Origin: an uncultured Phascolarctobacterium sp.
GTDB taxonomy: Bacteria > Bacillota > Negativicutes > Acidaminococcales > Acidaminococcaceae
Direction of reading: 5' to 3'
Assembly (NCBI GenBank): GCA_900551745.1
Contig: URXA01000004.1
Coordinates: 24,055-88,054, forward strand
Length of the DNA: 64,000 bases
Part shown: positions 36,701 to 44,343 of the stretch, piece after piece
How positions within the stretch are numbered: position 1 is the stretch's first letter
Layout: each line of letters begins with the position of its first letter
Notes under the pieces: generated by a model
Seen by the model: only the letters and a program-made list of their open reading frames with translations
The model's database searches: none
Told to the model about the DNA's origin: nothing
Position numbers and translations under genes: made by a program

Positions 36701-38959
36701 TGTATTACCGGTAAAATGATAATCATTTTTAAGTTTAAAGGCATTGACCCCCAGGTCGATAAAGTGCCCTTTGTCGCCCACCCAGCTGCTGTAAACGCCT
36801 AACCCGTAGCTGTCCTGCTCGCCACTGCCTGCAAAAGTCGTACTTTTGCCGTCGATCTTGCTGGCATAAAAACCGGTATATATCTTGCCGCCATAGAATT
36901 TTTTGCTCAACAGCTTGTCGTAACCTACTTGAAAGCCGTTATAAGACTGATTGGTATTCCGGGTATAGGCGGCCTTGGCGTCAAATTTACCGTGCCAGAC
37001 ATCGGCCCATAAATTCTCGCGCAGCTCGCCTGCTAAAGCACTATCGGTATCACCTGGCCCTCTGCCGCCTGTTTCCGACAGGTTCAGATTGCTGACATGC
37101 AGGCTGTCGAAACGGCGGAACAGGCTGAGGTTATTGGCTTTGACAAAATTATTCTGCACCGTACTGTTTTCGGAAACGCTTTTGCCGCTTTCCGCCATTT
37201 CACCCGTATCAGCATAAGTATAACCTTTTAAATACCACACTGTACCCTGCAAATTATCATAACCAATGATATTCCCCTTATCATCAGTTATGGCCTTGCT
37301 ATCCGCAGTTTTAAAATAATTTTCATATTTGCCTACTTCCGGCGTGATTTCATAAACACTGAAAATACCGTCTGCCAAACTGGTTTGACCTGTTACTTCA
37401 AAATTATCAGCGCCATTATAAATACCGATTAAAACATTAGAAACAGTAATATTTCCAAGTAGATTCGTTACTTCATTCGGATTTTTCCATTCACCGAAAA
37501 GCGAAGTACCGCTAGCTTCTGGTACATAACCGAGCTGAATATAGAGATTATTTTTAGCATTATCACTGCCATTATTTTTGACGGCGTTTGTAAGGTATAC
37601 ATTGTCATTACCACGTACTGAGGTACTAGCCGGTTCATAATTTTGATATACGCCAAGCCTGAAGGTAGTATTATCCGCCAGCTTCGCATCATTTACAAAC
37701 AAGCTTCTGTTTATTTTGACCTTATTAGTAGCAATGGTTCCTTGTGATGTATCACTTATATATTCAACATTAATCGTATTAGCATTTCCGCTGCTGTCAG
37801 CGCCCTGCAGCACATACGGAGCTTGCCCATCAATACTGTTAGTATTAAGATAGCTCAAATCAATTACACTGCCAGATTCTGTAGTTAATTCACCAACTGA
37901 TATGACAGTCGTAGGAACATTCTCTATGGGTTTAGGACTGTCCGATTCATAATCATTATCCAGCTGTGTATTATTAGTAAAATAAGAATCAACATCCGGA
38001 TCACTCGCACCTGTTGCTGTTTTGCCATCTTCAGTTATCCAATTTGCGTCACCCGGTGAATAATCGCCATTCAAAGTACTGCTAATAGTTACAGCTCTGT
38101 CCAGCGGTGTCCACCTTTCACCAGCCGCTACTGACTTTTGGTCATAGGTATAGCTTTTGCTGCCTCCAGAAAAAAAATCTCCCGTACCTAACTTAAAGCT
38201 TGTTTGTATACTCTCTATAATATCTGGCGAATCAAAATTAAGACTCGAATCATTCATATAATCTAATACATTGGAAGCAGTAGTATTATTAATCGCATCT
38301 TTTACCTCAGCTAACTCAGCATCACTCAACTGAATATAACACATACTTGGCAGGTATTTTGTCATCCACTCTTGTATCTTCGTTTCATTCTTATTTTCAA
38401 TATATCCATACAGCTCTTCTTGAGCCTCAACAGTCGTCATTCCAGTATTTTCATTTAAAAAATTCATCATTTGAGCTCCGGTTATCGCTAAACAGTCCTT
38501 ACTAGTAGCTCCAACTCCAAGAACTTTATAATAATAAGCGCCGCTGTCAGCATCTCTTATTTTAATTGCAAGTGCATTTGCACCCTCAGGAACAGAGCTT
38601 GTTTTCATCAGCGTACGATATAAAATGCTATTCCATGAGCTTTGTGAGAAACTTGCTTTTACATTACTATTGGTCAATCCTTTATTGGCACCAGCAGGAT
38701 CAAGCCCAATAGTTTTATATGCATTAACAATATTATTTTGTACTATACTAGAATCAGAAAAATTAATAAATGAATCTTGTCCGCCAACCTTATTATTATT
38801 GGCAGCATTATTATCATAGTATTGTACGGCATTGCTGCTTAGGGTTTCCGCCGCAAATGTATACTGGGGGGGGGCAAATGGGGTGATTACGCCTAACGAT
38901 AAGGCAATAGCCGCCGGTAAAATCTTGTGTCTTTGCTCTTTTCTCAACTTCTTCATCAT
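33791..38959 (-). CDS. Autotransporter barrel-TonB receptor fusion, copy 3 (frame ON)
   Basis: About 1,722 residues. The signal peptide (ILPAAIALSLGVITPFAPPQ, cleaved near TFAAE) spans a C9 run. A passenger of about 600 residues leads to an autotransporter barrel (about 645-920; ENLWADVWHGKF to NFSWGGFE). A long linker with PTVVVGQASK and Gln/Ser-rich sequence comes next, then a TonB-box-like stretch, RPDWEKNLSPGQVSVI, a plug (about 1020-1140) and a receptor barrel ending YYTTLEYSF. The start 38959 follows GGAGG by five bases. It is the most divergent of the three copies and has no MerR gene nearby. Instead a leader of about 850 nt with two cobalamin riboswitches controls it, tying this architecture to corrinoid status. 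Confidence 0.9.
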   Translation of the reverse strand: MMKKLRKEQRHKILPAAIALSLGVITPFAPPQYTFAAETLSSNAVQYYDNNAANNNKVGGQDSFINFSDSSIVQNNIVNAYKTIGLDPAGANKGLTNSNVKASFSQSSWNSILYRTLMKTSSVPEGANALAIKIRDADSGAYYYKVLGVGATSKDCLAITGAQMMNFLNENTGMTTVEAQEELYGYIENKNETKIQEWMTKYLPSMCYIQLSDAELAEVKDAINNTTASNVLDYMNDSSLNFDSPDIIESIQTSFKLGTGDFFSGGSKSYTYDQKSVAAGERWTPLDRAVTISSTLNGDYSPGDANWITEDGKTATGASDPDVDSYFTNNTQLDNDYESDSPKPIENVPTTVISVGELTTESGSVIDLSYLNTNSIDGQAPYVLQGADSSGNANTINVEYISDTSQGTIATNKVKINRSLFVNDAKLADNTTFRLGVYQNYEPASTSVRGNDNVYLTNAVKNNGSDNAKNNLYIQLGYVPEASGTSLFGEWKNPNEVTNLLGNITVSNVLIGIYNGADNFEVTGQTSLADGIFSVYEITPEVGKYENYFKTADSKAITDDKGNIIGYDNLQGTVWYLKGYTYADTGEMAESGKSVSENSTVQNNFVKANNLSLFRRFDSLHVSNLNLSETGGRGPGDTDSALAGELRENLWADVWHGKFDAKAAYTRNTNQSYNGFQVGYDKLLSKKFYGGKIYTGFYASKIDGKSTTFAGSGEQDSYGLGVYSSWVGDKGHFIDLGVNAFKLKNDYHFTGNTGNGSIGKVKGENSTWAYGIGAQYGKRNQLAANWFWEPSVSLYVGHVDESNYSLSNGLGVHEQGYDTAIGKLGLKAGKNIGEKGNVYAGVSWGHEFAGGQKLHQSYGTQSRLIETVGGNDSWWEWNIGGKVKVSSNGTFNLDFVKTTGSDVGNEWSINGGLNFSWGGFESGGSKAAKVNASGGEPSVSGGFAKANAPTVVVGQASKVGNVQLPQMQQSQQSVTVESGSADSQNVYDMGEANSRVVSDDTGSVSGTVTGGMGEFELGGLTVEAKRPDWEKNLSPGQVSVIYPAQFEGEQKNLPELLDRVPGLFVQRLNGVGHYTVARVRGSTAAQVSVFVDGVQMNLAGDAAVNLSAIPADNIERIEVYRGYVPARFSGAPLGGVINIITKKPNEGHGHITQGIKSYGGYSSTYEYSMPLGSGSLLATYARDIWQGDFDYIWPHSSNTQNNVLAGTYKRQSNGYQNNNAMLKWQDDHWTVKGVWKKMHEGLARAVNRTYVIPYLNSGYFDADMDIDYKEFLIGRRDTFGNLDLGWHIAYLDSKKTYTNIGGYRQIEDTKNGIITGSPFAKRDEDDYLPGELWGTWRSKKWNGNLNAAMKLGSNHLLEFNADYTRETMDANGNRWDLTQEQIDSQTGVNRTVRKMLSKYNNREYHLTLQDTITLNDDGDFKLTPILRADKVEMEGLGDLGDADSRWMYSGGVALQKQLNDHWSFKSTWGTYNRHPNFYEIFGDGGFVGQNYVFTVASKGGNIDNGLWETGSQFDFSLNWQGKLAGADTDTILTWYQRKANNQLVLWTPRGGDGLSCYCPTGNIETYGLELAHNMKWQRLNLALAATWQKSKEVGNGLGYNYNWAQGGASFVPEWVVSARVDYLFPGDKLNVFGEYRYTDQEILRGTDSGDADAIDVRDSYSIVDLGVKYKFDKKWRLSAGVNDVFDKGKEVFITTGMFYGPKTASFYPLAGRMYYTTLEYSF
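38866..38874 (-). repeat. C9 homopolymer (coding strand) in a signal peptide, in frame
   Basis: Nine G on the plus strand, coding Ala-Pro-Pro-Gln in the signal peptide. It is long enough for slipped-strand length change and is in frame here. Confidence 0.9.
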
Positions 38960-39120
38960 CAAATCCTCCACTCCAACTTAAAAATTTTCAGCATTCCCAT
39001 TTCGTTGTTTCTAAACATGATCATCGTTTAGAAACTGTCATTTTACAGCAGCATGTAAGCATACGTCACTACTCGCATTTTTGCCTGCCGCTGTAAAATT
39101 CGGACACTCTTTTAAAAAAT

Positions 39121-39164
39121 AACGCCGCATTTTCTACCAGTCCATTCGGTGAAAGTGCAGCGTC
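39121..39164 (-). terminator. Terminator (expression platform) of the proximal cobalamin riboswitch
   Basis: On the minus strand the stem CGCTGCA/TGCGGCG (one G-U pair), extended by TTTCACC-like pairing, is followed by TATTTTTT (39113-39120). Between it and the gene, 38972-39112 holds a 10-bp AT-rich hairpin (39007-39035) and a TTTTACAGC/GCTGTAAAA pair, of unknown role. Confidence 0.75.
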
Positions 39165-39342
39165 TGTTTTTTTACAAAACAGCCTGCTCCGCTTTTCTGG
39201 TCGAAAATACTAAAATTTCCGCGCTGCTGGTTTCAGCGCATAGTTATAGCGTCCGCAGAAATATTTACCTGACCAAATATCAGACTTAAACATCTCTGCA
39301 AAATTTTCTCCCAGTCCGTCTACGCAGGCTGTTCAAAAGATA

Positions 39343-39500
39343 GAACCAGTCAGCACTCTGACTCAAGATCATTACCCCAGCATCCCTTTGTGACAGGACT
39401 GCGATGCTGAAGCTCCCTAATACAGTTGCGTGACAGCGCCGGATTCACACCGGACTTCCCTATAAAACCAAGGATCATTAATCCCACAAGTACCCAGTTC
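39343..39500 (-). promoter_or_regulatory. Cobalamin riboswitch, proximal of a tandem pair
   Basis: Landmarks on the minus strand: closing stem GAACTGG with CTGGTTC, ATAGGGAAGTCCGGTGTGAA, the core GCTGTCACGCAACTGTA, and the box GAGTCAGAGTGCTGACTGG. The terminator at 39121-39164 is its probable switch. It precedes fusion copy 3. Confidence 0.88.
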
Positions 39501-39652
39501 TAATTTTTCATTTTTGTTTTCAATGTACATGTCATTATCGCTCCAGCACTTTTGACCGCAAGCATTGGTGCCGCCACCCCAGCGGCACCACGCTCAAAGG
39601 TCTGAGTTGAGTGGAGTTTGCAGGCTATGACTAAACCTGCTGGAAATAAGAA

Positions 39653-39680
39653 CTGCCTCCCTGCTGATACAGGGAGGCAG
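39653..39680 (-). terminator. Terminator following the distal cobalamin riboswitch
   Basis: A perfect 11-bp GC-rich stem (CTGCCTCCCTG with its complement, 6-nt loop), followed on the minus strand by TTCTTATTT. A second GC-rich hairpin (GGTGCCGC/GCGGCACC) lies at about 39570-39590 in the spacer between the two riboswitches. Confidence 0.85.
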
Positions 39681-39719
39681 AAAAACTTGCATAACAAGCG
39701 TATACCAGTTTTTCTAACT

Positions 39720-39837
39720 CTCTGTCTCTCGCAGCGGCTAGAGTATCAGGCTGATTGCTGGCTTGGGCATAAACCCTTACAGCGCCGGGAGCGCAGCGGA
39801 ATTGCACCGCTTATCATGCGATTATTCGCACCTGATA
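39720..39837 (-). promoter_or_regulatory. Compact cobalamin riboswitch, distal of a tandem pair
   Basis: On the minus strand: closing stem TATCAGG (39831-39837) with 39744-39750, AAGCGGTGCAATTCCGC, and the core CTCCCGGCGCTGTAAGGG. A following hairpin carries the loop CTG-CGAGAGA-CAG, a motif also found after the aptamers at 49.5, 57.6 and 62.0 kb. It looks like a short class II type. Confidence 0.82.
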
Positions 39838-39865
39838 ACTATTACTATTTCTTTTTGGTATTTAA

Positions 39866-39894
39866 ATCATACAACTTACTTTTGCATATGTCAA
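39866..39894 (-). promoter_or_regulatory. Promoter of the tandem-riboswitch leader
   Basis: On the minus strand, a consensus -35 TTGACA (39889-39894), a 17-bp spacer and -10 TATGAT (39866-39871). No MerR-type spacing. Confidence 0.85.
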
Positions 39895-39956
39895 TCTATT
39901 TTTTAAGAAAGTATACAGTATATTTTCAATTCACAAATCTCTTTTGAGTTAAAAAT

Positions 39957-39991
39957 AATAAACGGTACAAAGCAACTTTGTACCGTTTATT
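39957..39991. terminator. Terminator of cluster 2
   Basis: A perfect 16-bp stem (39957-39972 with 39976-39991, loop CAA), two bases past the stop of the NifH-like gene. Confidence 0.85.
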
Positions 39992-39993
39992 AT

Positions 39994-40806
39994 TTAATTA
40001 TTAATTCCAAAAAATGCTATAAGGTCTTCTAGTTCCTCAAAGGATAATGGTTTAGGAATAGATAATTGGGTATTATGGAAAATTTCAGTTGCCAAAGCAG
40101 CATATACCTGTGCTTGTTTTGACGTAGGATCCCATTCGATAACTGTTTTTCTATTTATTTCTGCCAGATTGACAATTTTATCACGTGGAATAAAAGCAAC
40201 TATCCGCGTGTTTATTTTTTCAGCAAAAGTGCGAAGCAAATTTTCTTCGTTAGGTACATTACGTCCATTCCCAATTATTCCTGCCAGTTTTACCTCTCCT
40301 CGTCCTGCAAAACGTCTGATCCCTTTAGCGATATTGTTGGCTGCGTATAATGACATCAACTCGCCAGACGAAACAATATAGATATCTGTTGCATATCCTT
40401 CTCTGATTGGTACTGCGAAGCCTCCACATACAACATCACCTAGTACGTCGTATAGTATTATATCTTCGTCGGCTGCTGCATCAAGCTCCTGTAATTTTTC
40501 CAAAGCAACTATTATACCTCGTCCGGCGCAGCCAACTCCTGGTTCGGGGCCTCCGGCTTCAACGCATTTTATTCCGTTAAAACCATAATGCACTATATCT
40601 TCCAAGTTTATTTCATCTTTTATCCGTACCATATCCAGCACAGTATTTTTGCAGATATGTCCTAAAAGCAATCTGGTTGAGTCGTTTTTAGGATCGCAAC
40701 CTATCTGGCAAACTTTATGCCCAGCCGTGCTTAAAGCTGCCGAAACATTAGCGGCAGTTGTAGATTTGCCTATGCCACCTTTACCGTAAAATGCTATTTT
40801 TTTCAT
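39994..40806 (-). CDS. NifH/BchL-like Fe-S ATPase reductase (cluster 2)
   Basis: A 270-residue nitrogenase reductase-like ATPase. Walker A is GKGGIGKST at residues 8-16. Cluster cysteines lie in GVGCAGRGI (about 98) and DVVCGGFAVPIR (about 135). It overlaps the K-like gene by 4 bp and ends the cluster 2 operon. It resembles the cluster 1 homologue closely but is a separate copy. Cluster 3 has none, so this protein may also serve that D/K pair. Confidence 0.92.
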   Translation of the reverse strand: MKKIAFYGKGGIGKSTTAANVSAALSTAGHKVCQIGCDPKNDSTRLLLGHICKNTVLDMVRIKDEINLEDIVHYGFNGIKCVEAGGPEPGVGCAGRGIIVALEKLQELDAAADEDIILYDVLGDVVCGGFAVPIREGYATDIYIVSSGELMSLYAANNIAKGIRRFAGRGEVKLAGIIGNGRNVPNEENLLRTFAEKINTRIVAFIPRDKIVNLAEINRKTVIEWDPTSKQAQVYAALATEIFHNTQLSIPKPLSFEELEDLIAFFGINN

Positions 40807-42080
40807 ATTGACTCCTTTTTTAGATAAATGAATAATCTTAACTGCCTAAAAACTGTTTGCATAAAGTGTGTCCAACCTCGTATGCCTGCATATGTGGCAC
40901 TGGGAACGCTGATTTTTTCGGCAGGCATAACGCTGTTTATATAAATCGTCTGACTGATATTTCCTATTTCACTACGTTCTCTGTCTGTTCCGCAGAGTAT
41001 CTGATATTCATTTTCATTAAGTTTGGGCAGGTCGCCGGCATATTGCCAGCGTTGATAATTACAATTTCTGTTTTCTTCATTGGGTCCATTTATGCGGACA
41101 AAACATTGTTCTACCATCGACAAATCCTTTTTTATTACTGCCGCCAGGCTATGGGCACAACTACTGCCAGCAGATATGACCAGCCTTTTGAGTGACCAGC
41201 TGTTGTCAATATCACACAGGGCTGAGAAGCTGTCAAAAATATTTTCACGCGCTGCTGCTATCTCATGCTCTAATGCTTCTATATTTGTTTCTATCTTCAA
41301 TGCAGTTGCAATTTTTTTAAGCCAGTTTATGCTTGCAGTAAAACCATATGGTATATCAGCGATAATATATTGTTGATTTAGATTTTTAAATAACCATTCA
41401 GCAACCGGCTTACCCAGTTCTTTGTTGATAACCACGTTTAACGCTGCTTGTCCAATTTTTTGCAGTTCTTGCAGCTGCGTACCGTTTGTAAGTAGGCAAA
41501 GATTAACTTTTATTCCTATACTGTTTAGCATACGATACAATTCAAGCATATCTCCTTCCCAGTTAGGATAACAGGTACTACAGCCGATAATATTTACCGT
41601 TGCTGCTTCTGGCATTGTCTGCTGCAATTTCATATCGGATAATAGTGCTGTTAAAGCATTGCTCCAGCCCTGCCAATATTCGCCGCTTAATCCTCCTGCA
41701 TCCAGTGCGATAACCGGACAATTTGCCGTTATGCTTTTACAAACTCCTTGTATATCATCGCCAATAAGGCTAAGTGAACAGCTTGTAAGTACTGCTAAAA
41801 ATGATTTTTTCTGATCGGCGCAGGCTTCTTTTACAGCCAGCTGTAATTTATCACTGACACCATACAAAAGATCTGGTTCCAAAACTTCTGAACAAAAAAG
41901 TCTTTCTTCATATTCTTTTACGGCCGTTGCCAGTTCCCGTTCTGCCAAAACAGCGCACCAACGCGGACAATTCATAATGACTTTACTGTCTGTAATACTT
42001 AAAAACGCTGATGCTGCTCCGGTCATTTGGCAGTATCCTTGACAGGGCTGCCATTTTTTTAGTTTTTCATTATTTTTCAT
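40803..42080 (-). CDS. Nitrogenase component 1-like protein, K-type (cluster 2)
   Basis: A 425-residue nitrogenase component 1-like protein. Candidate cluster ligands are C13 and C17 (QPCQGYCQMTGAAS), C42 (NCPRWCAVLAERE) and C101 (TSCSLSLIGDD). Unlike the cluster 1 K-type, all three conserved positions are Cys, so with its partner the pair has six and could hold a P-cluster-like centre. The middle motif CPRWCAVxxERE is unusual and is shared with cluster 3. It overlaps the D-like gene by 11 bp and the NifH-like gene by 4 bp. Function: probable reductase of an imported compound; substrate unknown. Confidence 0.85.
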   Translation of the reverse strand: MKNNEKLKKWQPCQGYCQMTGAASAFLSITDSKVIMNCPRWCAVLAERELATAVKEYEERLFCSEVLEPDLLYGVSDKLQLAVKEACADQKKSFLAVLTSCSLSLIGDDIQGVCKSITANCPVIALDAGGLSGEYWQGWSNALTALLSDMKLQQTMPEAATVNIIGCSTCYPNWEGDMLELYRMLNSIGIKVNLCLLTNGTQLQELQKIGQAALNVVINKELGKPVAEWLFKNLNQQYIIADIPYGFTASINWLKKIATALKIETNIEALEHEIAAARENIFDSFSALCDIDNSWSLKRLVISAGSSCAHSLAAVIKKDLSMVEQCFVRINGPNEENRNCNYQRWQYAGDLPKLNENEYQILCGTDRERSEIGNISQTIYINSVMPAEKISVPSATYAGIRGWTHFMQTVFRQLRLFIYLKKESI

Positions 42081-43347
42081 AAACCAATTTCCTTTTGTCG
42101 TTTAAAGTTTCAGCCAGTTTTAGTAAAAAATTTTCAACCCCACTTCTGCCAATACGTCTAAATGTGATGCAATATTGTGGCAGTAAACACTTTTTAGGAG
42201 TAGTGGTCAGCAGAATATCTGCCGTAAGCTTTTGTAACTCTGCTTCAGAATAAAACTCTGTCTGTACTTTTTCTTTAAGCGATTCATAATGGGCTTGTTG
42301 TTCTTGTTTGGTTAATTCTTCACAAAACACTATTCCCTGCAATTGCATCCCTGCTTCATCCAACATTTTTATTATTTCTAAAGGGTCGAAATATCTTTGC
42401 GGCAGGCTTATAGCAAAAATATAGTTTTTATTTGAAATATGAGTAGTAATTTGTTGTAAAAATTTATTATAGCTTTGTTTTTCCAGTTCTTCTAACTTTT
42501 CTGCCTCAGTTGTTCTATTCAATACTGTTCCAATTGTTTGCAGCCATTCATAGACGGCATCCATAGTATTAGGTATTTTTAATTTTATATAGTCTATCTC
42601 TCTTTTTTCGGCAAACTGTTGAGCAAATTTTTCAACTTCTACCAGTGTTTTGGGCAAAAAGCTTATAGCGGTAATTGCTGATACAGATGCCATATCTTTA
42701 AATTGTTCTAAAGACATGCCGCCAGGTGGGTAATATATTTTTGTAAAACCAAATAGTCCCAGTAGTCTGTTTATTTCCTGACTTTCTTTGGTTGGGCTAA
42801 AAATACTGTTCATGCCCACAACCGCTATACTTGCAGGATCCTTAGTCTTTTTTAGCAGTGGGTATACAAAGCGCTGGCATATGGCTTTAGTTATAGATAG
42901 CACTCCATCTACTGCTTTTTGGTTCATAAAACCTGATCCTTCGACATACAAGACCGGCACTCCTGTTGTTTGTTCTGCTTCCTGACAAATAGCTGCTACA
43001 TCGTCTCCTATCACTCCGGCAGCGCAGCCAGCTGCCACTATAATGTATTCCGGTTTTTGTTCTGCCACAACGTCCAACAGACATTCTTTTAAGATTTTTT
43101 CCCCACCAAAAATAGCTTCTTTATCAGCAAGTCCAGTTACGAACAAATTACTACAATCATGTTCTGTTTTTAAATTTTTTTGATTTTCTATTTTCCGACG
43201 CATTTCCCAAAAAGCATTATAGGCAATATGCGAGCAGGATTTAGGTGCATGAAAAACTACAGCAGCCTTAGGATTATAAGCTGCTGCTAAAAAAACACTC
43301 ATTAAATTGCAATGGATTACTTTTTTTCTTTCTGAATTTCTAATCAT
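42070..43347 (-). CDS. Nitrogenase component 1-like protein, D-type (cluster 2)
   Basis: A 425-residue partner of the K-type protein. Conserved Cys: C13 (VIHCNLMSVFLAAAY), C38 (HAPKSCSHIAYN) and C108 (AAGCAAGVIGDDVAAIC). A long GADK-type motif, ADKEAIFGGEKIL, lies near 74-86 and is typical of the superfamily. It lies 2 bp after the binding-protein gene. The HAPKSCSH replacement for GPxGC sets clusters 2 and 3 apart from cluster 1, NifD and BchN and may define a separate lineage. Confidence 0.85.
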   Translation of the reverse strand: MIRNSERKKVIHCNLMSVFLAAAYNPKAAVVFHAPKSCSHIAYNAFWEMRRKIENQKNLKTEHDCSNLFVTGLADKEAIFGGEKILKECLLDVVAEQKPEYIIVAAGCAAGVIGDDVAAICQEAEQTTGVPVLYVEGSGFMNQKAVDGVLSITKAICQRFVYPLLKKTKDPASIAVVGMNSIFSPTKESQEINRLLGLFGFTKIYYPPGGMSLEQFKDMASVSAITAISFLPKTLVEVEKFAQQFAEKREIDYIKLKIPNTMDAVYEWLQTIGTVLNRTTEAEKLEELEKQSYNKFLQQITTHISNKNYIFAISLPQRYFDPLEIIKMLDEAGMQLQGIVFCEELTKQEQQAHYESLKEKVQTEFYSEAELQKLTADILLTTTPKKCLLPQYCITFRRIGRSGVENFLLKLAETLNDKRKLVYEK

Positions 43348-43349
43348 TT

Positions 43350-44324
43350 TTATGCTCCGTTTGCATTTTCATAAACTACTGTATGTAATAGCTCTATGCT
43401 TTTAGCTACATTATGCGAAAGACAGTTTACATAGCTTTGAGGAATTATTATTGCTTGACGTTTTTTTATTGCTGTTATCCCAACATAAGCAGGGTCACTA
43501 TATATTTCTTCAAGTTGGTCTTTGCTGTTTTGATAGGCTCCACCTTGTGACCACGAACCTATCAGCAAAAATTCAGGGTTTGTTTTTAAGACTTCTTCTT
43601 TACTGAGGATCCGACTTGTACCTGTGTATTCTTGTGCAGCAGGACGCGCTTGTTGATAGCAGTCTTCTATTCCTGCTGTGCTAAGAATGTCATTATATAT
43701 ACAGCCAGCCCCGCCAATAGCACCAAAGCGCAAAAATAACAGACCCGTTTTACGTTGTTTTTGCGGTATTGCGGCAACTTTTGTTTTAACAGCGTTTATT
43801 TTAATATTCATCGTCTTTATTAGTGTTTCTGCTTTTTCTTTTTCACCTACTGCCTCTCCAATGCTTTTTACCAAATCCGGTATCTCATCAAGTCTTGAGA
43901 TATATTTAAAGACATATACTTTTATCCCTGCATCTTCTAAACTGTCGATGTATTCTTTCTTCGCCGTGTCGGCAATAAAAAACAGGTCTGGTTTCAAGGC
44001 TATTACAGATTCAAGATTATTTTCTACAATGCCTGGAACATCTTCTGCTTGTTTATGCCCCATCGACAGTCCAGGATCGTGTACCCATTTACTAAGCCCA
44101 ACTATTTTTTGATGGTCGACGAGATCCAATAATATTTCGTCTGCATAGACAAAGCTGCTGGCAATTCGTTCTGGTTTTTTAGCAAAGGTAATTTTTTTGC
44201 CTCTGATATCATGCACTGTATAATTTTGGGTTTCTGCTGCAGTTTCAGTAATTTTATCAGTCTTACCGCAGCCACTTATAACCACGGATAGCAGCAGTAG
44301 TATGCACATTAAATATCTTATCAT
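43350..44324 (-). CDS. Substrate-binding lipoprotein, FecB/BtuF-type (cluster 2)
   Basis: A 324-residue lipoprotein with a signal peptide ending in lipobox VISGC, followed by YTVHDIRGKKITFAKKPERI, the usual start of this family, and LKPDLFFIADTAKK. No permease or ATPase gene accompanies it, so it must dock to an importer encoded elsewhere; the cluster 1 FecCD/ATPase pair is the only one in this window. It lies between the TonB receptor and D-like gene, spacing 19 and 2 bp. Confidence 0.87.
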   Translation of the reverse strand: MIRYLMCILLLLSVVISGCGKTDKITETAAETQNYTVHDIRGKKITFAKKPERIASSFVYADEILLDLVDHQKIVGLSKWVHDPGLSMGHKQAEDVPGIVENNLESVIALKPDLFFIADTAKKEYIDSLEDAGIKVYVFKYISRLDEIPDLVKSIGEAVGEKEKAETLIKTMNIKINAVKTKVAAIPQKQRKTGLLFLRFGAIGGAGCIYNDILSTAGIEDCYQQARPAAQEYTGTSRILSKEEVLKTNPEFLLIGSWSQGGAYQNSKDQLEEIYSDPAYVGITAIKKRQAIIIPQSYVNCLSHNVAKSIELLHTVVYENANGA

Positions 44325-44343
44325 CGTCGACCATCTCCTTTAC

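Noticed and set aside
39500..39697. A 65-codon open frame in the tandem-riboswitch leader
   Set aside because: It overlaps the terminator and spacer hairpins, has no ribosome site and has low-complexity composition; treated as leader RNA.
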